A stretch of DNA of 64,000 nucleotides from contig NZ_CP108040.1 in the NCBI RefSeq assembly GCF_036173045.1, positions 124,001 to 188,000 of the forward strand, given 5' to 3'. Positions within the stretch are counted from its first letter, which is position 1, and each line of letters opens with the position of its first letter. This document shows positions 44,986-54,004 of this stretch, piece by piece. Under the pieces are notes generated by a model. It saw only the letters and a list, made by a program, of their open reading frames with translations. It did not search any database and was not told the DNA's origin. The stretch is from Streptomyces sp. NBC_00299. GTDB lineage: Bacteria > Actinomycetota > Actinomycetes > Streptomycetales > Streptomycetaceae. The position numbers and the translations under genes were made by a program.

Positions 44986-45993
44986 ATGGGACGAGAACGG
45001 ACGGCGGGCAGGGCGTCGACGGTGATGCACGTGCGCTGCGCGGCGACGGTGCCGGAGGAGGTCTACCGGCAGGTGCTGGAGGAACTCGCAGGGTTGTCTC
45101 CGGTGGTGCAGGCATTGCCGCCGTCCGCGGCCCTGGTGGAGCTGAAAGGGGCGGTGCCGTACTACGGCGTGGACGCCCGCCGGCTGGGGGAGGTGCTGCG
45201 GGTCCGCACGATCTCCCGGCTCGGAACCGACGTTCGGATCGGCATAGGCCCCTCGATCACGGTCGCGGCCACCGCCTCTGCCCAGATCCTCGGCCCGGGC
45301 GGCGTCCTCACCATCGACCCCGACCACGTCACCGACTGGCTCGGGCCGCTGCCCGTGGAGGACCTGCACGGCATCGGCCCGCGCCAGGCGAACGCCCTAC
45401 GCGACTACGGCATCCACTGCGTCGGCCTGCTCGCCTCCGTCCCGCCCGCCACCGTGCAACGCCTGCTCGGCGGGCGCGCGGGCCGTCTCGCCGCCGACCG
45501 GGCCCGCGGTATCGACCCCCGCCCGGTGACCCCGCGTGCACTGCCCGCTTCCGCCACGGTCCGCTGCTCCTTCCCCCAGCACACCCTGGACGGCGCCGCC
45601 GTACGAGCCGCCCTGCTGGACCTGGTCGTCCAGCTCGGGCACCTGCTGCGCCTGCGCGGGCAGGCCGCCCGCGCCCTGACCTTGAGCCTGCGCTTCGCTG
45701 GCGGGACGTCATGGGACCGCACCCGCCGGCTGCCGGAGCCGTCCGCGCACGAGGACGACCTGCGCTCGCTCACCTACCAGCTCATGGACGCCGCCGGCCT
45801 CCAGCGCGCCCGCCTGACCGGCCTGGTTCTCAAGGGCGAGGACCTCATCGGCGTCGGCCAGGTCGCCCAGCAGATCAGCCTGGACGGCGCTCGCGAGGAC
45901 CGCCTGGTCGCCGAAGCAGCCATAGACCGGATCCGCGCCAAGTTCGGCCCCGGCGCGATCGGCCCCGCCGCCACCTTCCGCCGCGCCTCGTGA
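44986..45993 (+). CDS. Y-family DNA polymerase-like protein without catalytic acids
   Basis: ATG 44986 gives 335 residues. The order of DinB/UmuC elements is clear: a palm part (VRIGIGPSITVAATASAQIL), the helix-hairpin-helix LPVEDLHGIGPRQANALRDY and ARGIDPRPVTPRALPASATV leading into the little-finger region. The three metal-binding acids are gone: the usual SIDE is replaced by PSAALVELKG, and the N-terminal DVDxFF is VMHVRCAA. It is therefore more likely an ImuB-like adaptor or a DNA-binding relative than a polymerase. Confidence 0.75.
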   Translation: MGRERTAGRASTVMHVRCAATVPEEVYRQVLEELAGLSPVVQALPPSAALVELKGAVPYYGVDARRLGEVLRVRTISRLGTDVRIGIGPSITVAATASAQILGPGGVLTIDPDHVTDWLGPLPVEDLHGIGPRQANALRDYGIHCVGLLASVPPATVQRLLGGRAGRLAADRARGIDPRPVTPRALPASATVRCSFPQHTLDGAAVRAALLDLVVQLGHLLRLRGQAARALTLSLRFAGGTSWDRTRRLPEPSAHEDDLRSLTYQLMDAAGLQRARLTGLVLKGEDLIGVGQVAQQISLDGAREDRLVAEAAIDRIRAKFGPGAIGPAATFRRAS

Positions 45994-46019
45994 CCCGCCC
46001 CATCCTCTGGAGGTGAGCT

Positions 46020-46469
46020 GTGATCCTGAACCCGCCCGGTCTCGTAGATGGTGCTGCGCAGCGGCTGCCGCACTGGCCCTATGTCCGGGCTGTCGACGAA
46101 GCGCTCACCGGGCGTGGGATCCCTCCGGGTACGGTCCGCGCCGACCGTACCTACCTCCAGGGCGGGAACACGATGTACATCGTGCTCGTGTGGGACATCA
46201 GCCGCACCGCAGGCGTGGGTGGTCTCCGCTTCCGCTGGGAGGAGGAGACCGGCTGGGCCTATGCCCTGCTCGGGGTCGGCCCGTCGATCGCGACCCCGCC
46301 CCAACCGCTCGCCGCGCTGCACCGGGTCTTCGCAGCGCCGGACGACATTGCCGAGGTGGCTGAACACCTCGTACGCAACTGGCGTACGCCCACCGGCAAG
46401 TACGGTGCGGAGTGGGACCAGGCAGCACAAATGCGGGCCACGATCGAGAGGTTCCGCGCCACTGTGTGA
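46020..46469 (+). CDS. DUF6292-like protein
   Basis: GTG 46020 follows CTGGAGG, 26 bases behind the polymerase-like gene, so the two probably share a transcript. The 149 residues contain an FRWEEETGWAYALLG strand pair and the family pattern VFAAPDDIAEVAEHLVRNW. No signal peptide. Function unknown; co-transcription suggests a shared accessory role. Confidence 0.65.
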   Translation: MILNPPGLVDGAAQRLPHWPYVRAVDEALTGRGIPPGTVRADRTYLQGGNTMYIVLVWDISRTAGVGGLRFRWEEETGWAYALLGVGPSIATPPQPLAALHRVFAAPDDIAEVAEHLVRNWRTPTGKYGAEWDQAAQMRATIERFRATV

Positions 46470-46843
46470 AGCCCGGCGGCGTCTGGACAGCGCCGACTGA
46501 ACGGACCGCAACTGAGCGCCGCCCGCCGTCCTGTCGATCAATGTACTGAGGGCGCGCGCCGGGGATGAGCTGCGCCTACGGCGTGCTGTGCCGAGCATCG
46601 CCATGCCGCGACGAAAGGACGGCTCCGCCACGTCCTCCCCTCCCCCTCAGGGCGATGCGTCGTCTGCTCACTTCCCAGCCGTGCGCCGCCGACGCGGCGG
46701 GCGCGCCGGCGCACTGGGCACCAGTGGTACGCGGACACCCGGAACGGAGCATTAAGGGCCGGCGGACCGCTGGTTTGCTCAGCACGCGGGGTGGTGGGCG
46801 GTCACCCGCAGCCCAACTCATCCGTCACTGCTGTCTACTGTCC
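46470..46843. other. 374 bases without a supportable gene
   Basis: Several short frames exist on both strands but none has a ribosome site or recognisable product. Confidence 0.5.
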
Positions 46844-47857
46844 TCAGGCGCCACCGGGTGACGGCTGTCGTCCCCTTTGGCGGGGCTGCCGCTGGGGCCT
46901 TACGGCGTGCAGTTCGGCCTGCTGGTACAGGGCTGCGGCGGCGGCTTCCAGCTCGGGCAGGTCGGTCAGGTCGACATTGCCGGGGTCGGCGGCGTGCGTG
47001 ACGAGGCCGTACAGGAGATGGATCGCGTCGGCGACGCGAGTTGCCTTCAGCCGGGCGCCGTTGAGGTCGGACGCGGATTGGATAAGAGGGCTGGCCCGGA
47101 TATCGGCATTGTCTTCGGCAGCAGCGCGCAGCCGTTCAGGCCACGGGCTGCGAGGCAGGGACGGCGCGGGGAGTCCGGCGAGTTCTGCCTCGTGCACAGC
47201 ATCGTGGTGGGCCTTGAGAGCGCGTGGCGAATGGTCGGCGCGGGACTGCAGGTCGGTGAGGCTGAGCAGCTGGTGGGCCAGGGTCTGGATCTCGGCGGCG
47301 TGGTCCACGGTCCAGGAGCGCTCCGCACGGCGCTCGCGCTGGTCGCGGGCGTAGGCGACTCTCTCGTGCTGAGTGAGGACAGAGCCGTGCAGGTCGTCGA
47401 TGTCGGAGCGCAGTTGGAGGAAGCGGCGTTCGGCTGCTTGCCGGCTGCGTACCTCGATGGCGTGCGCGATGCGTGCCCAGGTGACTTTGCGGCGTCGGGC
47501 GGCTCCGATGAGCCGCACCTCGTCTTCCAGCAGCTTGTCGCGCAGCGCGCGGACGACCAGCAGCCCGGCAAGCAGCTCGGTTTCGGTCAAGGCCTCGGAG
47601 GCTTCGGCCTCAAGGTGCCTCTGCATGCGGTCGTACTTGGCGGCGATGTCGCTGAGATAGCCCGTGGGAGCGACCAGCCCAGGAACGCCGTCCAACGCAT
47701 CATATTGCTTTGGCCAATCTTTCGGCCGCTGCTGCGGTGTGAACAGCAACTGCCACGCGTGGTAGCGGTCGTACTCGGCTTCCGGACGGGCAGGTTTTGT
47801 CGTCCTGGTGACGACGCCTTTTGTCGTCCGTCGGGCGACAAAATGAGAAGCTGACAT
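46844..47857 (-). CDS. Helix-turn-helix helical protein, regulator-like
   Basis: The start ATG 47857 follows CTGGAGG; it gives 337 residues. Residues ~85-150 are helical, with LLVVRALRDKLLEDEVRLIG and RRKVTWARIAHAIEVRSRQA, a helix-turn-helix seen in Streptomyces proteins labelled HSP18 transcriptional regulator. The rest is charged helix and a disordered tail. A DNA-binding role is likely from this motif but target genes are unknown. Confidence 0.6.
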   Translation of the reverse strand: MSASHFVARRTTKGVVTRTTKPARPEAEYDRYHAWQLLFTPQQRPKDWPKQYDALDGVPGLVAPTGYLSDIAAKYDRMQRHLEAEASEALTETELLAGLLVVRALRDKLLEDEVRLIGAARRRKVTWARIAHAIEVRSRQAAERRFLQLRSDIDDLHGSVLTQHERVAYARDQRERRAERSWTVDHAAEIQTLAHQLLSLTDLQSRADHSPRALKAHHDAVHEAELAGLPAPSLPRSPWPERLRAAAEDNADIRASPLIQSASDLNGARLKATRVADAIHLLYGLVTHAADPGNVDLTDLPELEAAAAALYQQAELHAVRPQRQPRQRGRQPSPGGA

Positions 47858-47893
47858 CGAAATACCTCCAGGGAGCACGAATTAATGAGTCAA

Positions 47894-48046
47894 CTATTCG
47901 TCGGTTTCCAGGGCGGTGTTTTGCTCAATGCGCTGCCGACGACGGCGCCAGGCTGTGCGCATGGCACCGGCCGCGGCGATAGTGGCCGTGCACAGCAGGC
48001 CGGCGACGAACTGGGCGCCGGTGTCCCGCAAGAACGAATCAAACAT
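47894..48046 (-). CDS. 50-residue single-helix membrane protein
   Basis: ATG 48046 gives MFDSFLRDTGAQFVAGLLCT, a helix to ~residue 28, then a strongly basic MRTAWRRRRQRIEQNTALET end. It lies 36 bases before the start of the 46844-47857 gene on the same strand and may be its leader gene. The ribosome site is weak. Function unknown. Confidence 0.5.
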   Translation of the reverse strand: MFDSFLRDTGAQFVAGLLCTATIAAAGAMRTAWRRRRQRIEQNTALETDE

Positions 48047-48679
48047 GCAGGTAAACGCACCTGAAGGGCCGGATGTGCGTCGTTCTCCTTACCGCGTGAA
48101 TCGGCAGTACGCGTGCTGCCCGGCCCGTGCAGCGACAGGGTCATGGCGTTCCGCATTGCCCTGAGCGGACACGGGCCTGGCGCTGCGTTTCGGCGTGACT
48201 GCGGAATGCCGTACGCAGGAGCCGCACCCCTGTTCCGCAGACAGTTAACACCTGGCAACGACCCCTTCTGGGGCCTCGAGTTATCCGCCACCGTTCGCCA
48301 GGCCACATTTCAGTCATTTCGATTTCATTCACTGAAATGGAAAACCGGAATTAGCGCTTCGCTGAGCGGTGATGTATATGCAGCAGCAGAGGGCGCTGCG
48401 GTGAACGACCGGTCCGGACGGCGGGGACACCCCGGGCGCCCCGCACCGGCACGACGCCGACGGTGACGGTTGCGATGCCGCCTGAAAGCGCATCACCGAG
48501 CCGGCGGTGCGCGTCGGGCGGGCAGGATCATCCTCGTAGGAGCCCCAACAGAGTCCAAACCCGGCGGTACCTCACCCAGTGCCGGGGCGTGCGGCGGTGG
48601 GTAGCTCTCAGGGATGGCGAAGAAGACGAAGAGGGGCCGTCGTCCATCCGGCTGGCGCGGGTCACGAAGCAGAAGGTGA
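48047..48679. other. 633 bases without a supportable gene
   Basis: A short ATG frame at 48614 (21 codons, MAKKTKRGRRPSGWRG) ends at TGA 48677-48679, in the same frame as the zinc-ribbon protein that follows. No other coding signal is seen. Confidence 0.45.
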
Positions 48680-49144
48680 TCGACGGCTTACCCGGACCGC
48701 CGGCACGCGCTGCCGGAGGAGGCCGATACCGTCACCACCCTGCTGAAGTCGGCGGCCGACATCCTGGAGACCGGCCATCTTGAGGCGCTCGCCGAAGTGC
48801 GGTCGATGAAGGACGCGGCCGACGAGCGACGCTGGTCGTACACCGACCCTCGCCGACGCACAGCGCCCTTCGCCCCGGCGTGGCTCCTGGCCCGTCATGA
48901 CGGGGCGCCCGGGCCCTTCGTGAGGCTTACCGGTGTACACCACCAGGGCCAGGTCGCATCGGCTGCACGCTTGGCCGCCGGCCAGATCGCCCCGGCACTG
49001 GAGATGACAAGGAAGACGCAGGCCCTGGAGCGGCCGTGCCCGCACTGCAGCGCGCAGCTGCGCATCGACGGCGGGGACGGCCACATGCCGACCGTCAAGT
49101 GCCGCGGCTGCGGACGGAAGTGGACCGGCGAGGTAGCAGCCTGA
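48680..49144 (+). CDS. Zinc-ribbon protein, 5' end uncertain
   Basis: The frame is open from 48680 (after TGA 48677) to 49144, 154 codons. Coding-like sequence (YPDRRHALPEEADTVTTLLK) precedes the first good start, GTG 48797, so the start was probably lost to a frameshift or lies before the TGA in another frame. The C-terminus is a zinc ribbon: CPHCSAQLRIDGGDGHMPTV then CRGCGRKW. Such proteins are found in Streptomyces phages and mobile DNA. Confidence 0.45.
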   Translation, partial: STAYPDRRHALPEEADTVTTLLKSAADILETGHLEALAEVRSMKDAADERRWSYTDPRRRTAPFAPAWLLARHDGAPGPFVRLTGVHHQGQVASAARLAAGQIAPALEMTRKTQALERPCPHCSAQLRIDGGDGHMPTVKCRGCGRKWTGEVAA

Positions 49145-49502
49145 CGGCTCTCTCTCGTCGGCTGCTTCCTCGCCGAGGCCGAGAAGAAGCATCGTGAGGC
49201 TGACGGGAGGGAGGCAAGCGATCGACGACTTTGACATCGGACGCGACCGCGAACGCGGTTGCCTCACACGCCTGACCTGCAACTTCGCAGTTGTATAGCT
49301 CAGATTCGGGTCTGAAAGTGATACCGTTTACCCCATCAAAGGGGTAGGCACGCTATGTGTCGACCCAACACGAGGAGCCTGACCCGGCTGGCACCAGGCC
49401 AGGCCCCCGTCGCAGTAGTTCACGAGCCCGGTCGCCCTGGTGTAGGCCGGGCTCGCTGCGTGTCAGCTTCCGCCCGCTCCCGGTGCTCATGCGTGGGTCT
49501 CG
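49145..49502. other. 358 bases without a supportable gene
   Basis: A nine-bp stem (cgagcccgg at 49423-49431, ccgggctcg at 49447-49455) could be a terminator, but no gene ends at it convincingly. Confidence 0.5.
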
Positions 49503-49628
49503 CTACTGCGCGTACTGACCCACCGTGGCGATAACCGCCACCAGCAGACCCGCCAAGGCCAGTCCGACCTGCCACCTCTCAGGGCCGGTCCAACGCCGAT
49601 GCGGCTTCCGCTCGTTCGGTTCCTCCAC
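49503..49628 (-). CDS. 41-residue single-helix membrane protein
   Basis: GTG 49628 follows caggaggagcaa, a near-perfect ribosome site. The N-terminal half is basic and soluble (EEPNERKPHRRWTGPERW), the rest is one helix (VGLALAGLLVAVIATVG) ending in QYAQ. The quality of the ribosome site argues for expression. Function unknown. Confidence 0.6.
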   Translation of the reverse strand: MEEPNERKPHRRWTGPERWQVGLALAGLLVAVIATVGQYAQ

Positions 49629-49829
49629 TTGCTCCTCCTGTTCTTCCGAGCACCCTGACCCTCAGGGCGTCCGCCACACCCCGCAAAAAGGTCGGCGGAG
49701 TTGAACGGGAAGAACAGACGAAGCGGTGATAAGCATACGAGGCGTCACACCCCAACTTGCCCTGGGTGGACAAAAGATGCACCTACTAGGGGTATATCGG
49801 CACCAACCCAGGTGCCGCATCCTGGCTCC

Positions 49830-50108
49830 ATGTCAACCTCACGCCTGGCCACCGGTGAAGACAAGGACCTCACCCTCGACGAGCTGGCCCAGTTCGTCGA
49901 GGCCGCGCGCAAGGCCGGCGTCCCGGCCACCGGAACATTCGAGCCGAACTGTCGACCAGCGGCACGAAATAGGTCGTCGAGGCCGCCTTCACCGAGGACA
50001 AGCGAGCGACAGGAGCACGAGGCCGTTGTCGCGGTCTGGGCACCACAGGTCCCTGGCGCGGGGAGCCGGGTGCGGGTGGTGGGGCAGCGCGGATTCGGCC
50101 ACTTCTGA
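49830..50108 (+). CDS. Short hypothetical protein, probably truncated
   Basis: ATG 49830 begins MSTSRLATGEDKDLTLDELA and QFVEAARKAGVPATGTF, like a widespread Streptomyces family of ~65-residue proteins of unknown function. After residue ~42 the sequence becomes Arg/Pro-rich and unlike the family. The second half is probably not the original sequence. No clear ribosome site. Confidence 0.4.
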   Translation: MSTSRLATGEDKDLTLDELAQFVEAARKAGVPATGTFEPNCRPAARNRSSRPPSPRTSERQEHEAVVAVWAPQVPGAGSRVRVVGQRGFGHF

Positions 50109-50217
50109 TCATTGCCCAGCTCACTTCGGACAGAGGCCGGTACGGTCGATCACTTTGCGGCTGATGCGGACCGTTGCTGGGAAGGGTTCCGTCGGCGCGT
50201 CGTGACAGGGGGTACGA

Positions 50218-50769
50218 GTGGGCGAGATCGATCACGAGATAGCTGGCGAGGTCGCCGGCTATCAGGCCGACATCAGCTCGGTGCTTCAGGAGTTGAAAGG
50301 CATGCCTGAAGACGATCCGCGCTATGAGGCGCTCTTCGCGCGGCTGGTCAACGCCGGAGAGGCGCTGCTGGCGTACGAAGCCCAGGCTCCGGCGAAACGG
50401 GAAGAGCCGCACCGGCAGGCCAGCAAGACCGCCCTCACCTGGTCGGCGCGGGTACACGCGCTCGAGGCCGTGCTACTTGGTCTGGCCCCGCTGACCGGCT
50501 GGATCGGCTGGGGCTGGATCGCTCTCGCCGTCTTTCAGCTGGTGTTCGGTCTCCTGGCCACCGGGATGGACGCACCCGTACAGGGGCACCGGGAACTACG
50601 CATTGCGGCGGGCGTCTTGGGAGCGGTCACCGTGCTGGTACCCCTGCTCGTCTTCGATGTGCTGCCCGGATGGGTCTGGATCGCCGCAGCCGCCGGCTGG
50701 ATCGGCAGCTTCGTCCTGGCGGCCGACGCAGACTCCACACACGCGCGGGAAGGGAAGGCAGCAGCGTGA
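50218..50769 (+). CDS. Four-helix membrane protein, partner of coiled-coil protein
   Basis: GTG 50218 gives 183 residues. The first ~80 are soluble and helical (HEIAGEVAGYQADISSVLQE). Four hydrophobic helices lie at ~82-99, 103-120, 128-147 and 150-170. The stop overlaps the start of the next gene (GTGA), so the two are translated together and probably work as a membrane/coiled-coil pair. Function unknown. Confidence 0.65.
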   Translation: MGEIDHEIAGEVAGYQADISSVLQELKGMPEDDPRYEALFARLVNAGEALLAYEAQAPAKREEPHRQASKTALTWSARVHALEAVLLGLAPLTGWIGWGWIALAVFQLVFGLLATGMDAPVQGHRELRIAAGVLGAVTVLVPLLVFDVLPGWVWIAAAAGWIGSFVLAADADSTHAREGKAAA

Positions 50770-51739
50770 GCTGGGAAGAAGCGAGCACGAGCCTGGACCG
50801 CAAGGTCCGCAACGTCGAAACCCGCCTCCAGCGCGAATTGTCCGACGTGAGCTCCCAGCTGTCGGACGTGGAGAGCGCTGTCCACGAGCTGGAGGACATC
50901 CCGCGCCGGGTCGACCGTCTCGAGTACGACCTGCGGGAGGCGAAGGAGGAGACCGAGCGGGTCGACAACGACCTCAGCGACCGCATCTCGGAGGCCGACG
51001 GGAATGTGGACCGGCTCGCGACCCGAGTGGCGGCGCTGGAGCGCTACCTGCGCCAAGCCGAGGGCGCCACTGTCGTCGACCTCGACGAGGATCGCGGGGG
51101 CGAGCTGAACGCCCTGGCGGTCACCATGAACAAGGGCCTCGATGCACGCGCTGGCCTGCTGCCCGACTACGAGCGCTCCCGGCTAACGCTAGCCGGCACC
51201 CATCTCAAGCAGGCCCGGGACGAGCGAGGCCGGCACCGCGCCGCGGTCCTTCGCGCCGCCGCGGTCCTGGCCACCACCCAGGCCGCAGCCCCGGAACGGA
51301 GGACGGCCGAACTCGACTTCACGACATCCGCGCCCAAGGCCCAATCGGCTCACAACCGGATCGAGACGCGACGACCAAAGGGGAGGCGGCCAGGCACAAG
51401 CTGGAGGCGGACAACGCCCTGCGCGCGAAGAAGGCCAAGGTGATCGATGCGGGCGAGCGGGCGAACACGAAGCTGCGGCTTCGGCTGCGCAGCCGGCTCT
51501 CCGACGCGCTCAGCGGCGCGGAGCTACTGCCGGTGTGGTTCGTCACCGCACTCGGCCCGATGGCGCCCTCCCGCAACGCCAGCGACTGGATGGATGCCGC
51601 GACTGATGTCCTGGCCTACCGGGTCACCCACCAGGTCAACGATCCTGTGGTTGCCCTTGGCGCCCCGCCAGACGGCCGCGCCCCGCGCCGCGCGGCATGG
51701 CATGAGGAGCTGACGAGGGAGCTGAGGCGCTGGGGATAG
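50766..51739 (+). pseudogene. Coiled-coil protein broken by a frameshift
   Basis: GTG 50766 opens a long coiled-coil protein (VRNVETRLQRELSDVSSQLS, RVDNDLSDRISEADGNVDRL). In this frame it ends at 51443 with an Arg-rich nonsense tail. In another frame the same protein clearly goes on from ~51370: KGEAARHKLEADNALRAKKA to LSGAELLPVWFVTALGPMAP and a stop at 51739. One or more indels between 51310 and 51375 explain the split. About 320 residues would be restored. Confidence 0.6.
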
Positions 51740-51880
51740 TGTCCGCCGCCGCCAGACCGGACACGGACTATGTCACATTGGCACCCTGGCCCCTGGATCT
51801 GTTGTTCTCCCTGGTCAGCATGGTTCAGCCTGGCGTGTAGGCAGCCTCCTTCGCTGGCGATCTGGCCGAACCCGTGCGTG

Positions 51881-51900
51881 TGCTGTACACCCTGCTGTAC
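51881..51900 (+). promoter_or_regulatory. Direct repeats before toxin-antitoxin pair 2
   Basis: tgctgtac occurs at 51881-51888 and 51893-51900, a period of 12, ending ten bases before the antitoxin ATG. This is a typical antitoxin operator arrangement. Confidence 0.5.
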
Positions 51901-51909
51901 GTTCGGGGT

Positions 51910-52170
51910 ATGTCGAAGAAGCCAGTGACGATCCGGATTCCCGAGGACCTCCACGCCCAGCTGCAGGAACGGGCTGAGGCCGAGGGAACCTCGGTCACCG
52001 CACTCATCACCGAGGCCGCACACAACGCTGTCCGCGACCCCCGCCTCGAAGGCGCCGCAGACGTCTTCCGCCAGTACGTCGCGGACAACGCGGACGCGTT
52101 CGACGCGGCCTTCCCCGAAGACGCCCCCGCCCGCCTGGACGCCACCCAGGCCCCGGGCCGGGCGGCCTGA
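51910..52170 (+). CDS. Ribbon-helix-helix-type antitoxin of Doc-like pair 2
   Basis: ATG 51910 gives 86 residues. The head MSKKPVTIRIPEDLHAQLQE and AEAEGTSVTALITEAAHNAV form a clear ribbon-helix-helix DNA-binding domain. The acidic second half (FRQYVADNADAFDAAFPEDA) fits toxin binding. The toxin GTG follows two bases beyond the stop. Direct repeats just upstream suggest autoregulation. Confidence 0.75.
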   Translation: MSKKPVTIRIPEDLHAQLQERAEAEGTSVTALITEAAHNAVRDPRLEGAADVFRQYVADNADAFDAAFPEDAPARLDATQAPGRAA

Positions 52171-52171
52171 C

Positions 52172-52543
52172 GTGGAGCTCCACATCGACATCCGCTGGCT
52201 GCTAGAGCGCCAGGCGGAGGTGCTGCCCAAGCACCCCGACGTCCACGACTTCTCCAACCTCGTGGCCGCCATCGCCCGCCACCGCGTCAATACCCCGCAG
52301 GTCGGCGCCCGGGTCGACAACGCCTGGCGCGCGGCCGCCCTCATGCACGCCGTCATCCGGCTGCGCCCGCTCCCGGCCCGCAACGCCCTGTACGGCGCCG
52401 CGATCGTCGTGTCGTATATGGACGCCGCGGGAGAGGCCATCGATCCGCCGTACGACGCGCTGATCGACCTCGCCCGGGACATCGACGTCGGCCGCGCCGA
52501 TGGGTACGACGCGGCCGACCGCATCCGCTCCTGGCGGATCTGA
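52172..52543 (+). CDS. Doc/Fic-like toxin component 2
   Basis: The 123-residue product (GTG 52172) is a paralogue of the 25500-25877 toxin: HIDIRWLLERQAEVL matches HIDVPWILQVAE, RAAALMHAVIRLRPL matches ARAAALVHVLGRCR, and ARNALYGAAIVVSYM matches ERSNMAVAAATGVMYL. Like its relative it lacks the HxFxxANKRT motif of classical Doc, keeping only the Asn. The two pairs are only distantly alike, so they probably do not cross-neutralise. Confidence 0.7.
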   Translation: MELHIDIRWLLERQAEVLPKHPDVHDFSNLVAAIARHRVNTPQVGARVDNAWRAAALMHAVIRLRPLPARNALYGAAIVVSYMDAAGEAIDPPYDALIDLARDIDVGRADGYDAADRIRSWRI

Positions 52544-53810
52544 CGACCGGCCCGGCCTCGCCCAGCACCAGGGCCTCCGGGAAGAAGTCGTGCGCTGCTT
52601 CTGGTGCTGCATGACCCACTCGAGTAGCAGCGCAGTATTCGCACGAGCCGGGCGGCACCGGGCCGCTGTATGGGTAGCAGGCCCGCCTTGCCGTGCAGCA
52701 GCCCGGCCCGTGCTCCCCGTGGTCACGCTGGGCTGGGCGGGCACTGGGTCAGCCCACGGCGTACAGCGAGCCGCGCCTCTTGGCGGCCGCGGCCTTCTTA
52801 CCGGCGGCGACGGCCGCTCGCTTCTTGCGCTGCACGCCTGCGCTCTGGCCGGGATCCACAGCACGTCGTCGCTGGCACCGGGACGACGCGCACGCGAGAC
52901 ACCGGCCCGGCCGTCGAGGCCGCGCTCGACTGCGGAACCACGCCGGACGGAAACTTCGTCGAGCCCGGCTGATGGACCTCAACCAGACCAAGAAGGCGAA
53001 GAACTATCGACGTGCAGCCAGATCACTTTAGGTCAACGGGGTGTGAGGCTCTGGGGGCACGGACGCGTGGGCCGGTAGCTCCTCAGCCCTGGCGGGCTTG
53101 CGGTGCCCCGCCGGGGTGGTTGGTCGGCGTGGGCGGCTGGCGGTTCATCGGGGCTTTCAAGGTAGGAAGCGGGGCTGAGACCGGAACAGGGTTGCTGCAA
53201 CACACGCGCGCCTGCTCCGTCGACTGCTGGCATCGCCGTTGCTGACGTTCGGTGGTGCAGGTCAAACGGCTGGCAAAGTGGTCCAGGTCCTGGTTAAAAA
53301 CAAGTGCATTGGCCCTCGCCGGCCCCTGAACCCCGCTGCCCCAACACTTCCCGGCGCGAGTCCGTTTCGTCGTGGCACAGGCCGTCCGCGCAGGAAAGGG
53401 GCGGTCGTTCGGGTGCGGGGTCGGTCACAGGACGAACTTCGTGTGCGTTCGGTTCCGGTGAGTGCAGCTGGGTGGCGACGGGGCGGGCACGGTGTGTGTG
53501 CTGGGGCGAGTTGCCCTGGCGGGTTCCGGTGCGGCATTACGACCTAGCGGCTCCTGTGTAAGGAAAGAGAGCGCGCCCGCCAAAGAGCACCTGACCTGGG
53601 GAAACGCTGTGCACGACCAAGATCGTGGGAACTGGCAAGCAGATCCTGCAGCCGTAGAGGGCGATCTGCAGACCTGAGTACACAGATCCCTCAGCCGTGC
53701 CACACAGTCCCAGGAGTCGTGCACCACGACCTGTCGGACTGGGAGAGCGATCGAGCGATCGGTAACTACGGTTCCAGAAACTGGGCACCACGATCCTGAA
53801 ACAGCACCAG
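52544..53810. other. 1.27 kb without a supportable gene, possible regulatory or origin DNA
   Basis: No frame here has a ribosome site and a sensible product. One minus-strand Lys/Ala-rich end (RKKRAAVAAGKKAAAAKRRG near 52760-52835) may be a decayed gene. From 53560 to 53810 there are short palindromes and repeats: gtcgtgcaccacgac at 53717 and tandem gcgatcga words near 53748. Confidence 0.5.
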
Positions 53811-53936
53811 ATTGACGTGACGTACATGAGTCCACGCGGGAGCGGCTGAGGGCTCGGCAAAATGATCTATTCACATGAGAGCAAGCGACACGGCGGACAA
53901 GCGGAGTTGATTGACGTCTTGCTCATGTACGTTAAG
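53811..53936. promoter_or_regulatory. Inverted pair of 20-bp motifs before the winged-helix operon
   Basis: attgacgtgacgtacatgag (53811-53830) is the exact reverse complement of 54786-54805, and ctcatgtacgttaagttcat (53922-53941) matches that same 20-mer at 16 positions. The region between is unusually A/T-rich for this window. The sites precede the TTG start at 54005 and are probable operators or iterons. Confidence 0.6.
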
Positions 53937-54004
53937 TTCATCTGGTCGGCCTCACAGCCGTCCCTCGTGAACCATCCATCAACCCCCTTGCACCGGAGGG
54001 TCCG

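Noticed and set aside
49353..49535. 60-codon plus-strand frame (MCRPNTRSLTRLAPG) with a hairpin inside it.
   Set aside because: Composition is not protein-like, the ribosome site is weak and the frame overlaps the better-supported minus-strand 41-residue gene.
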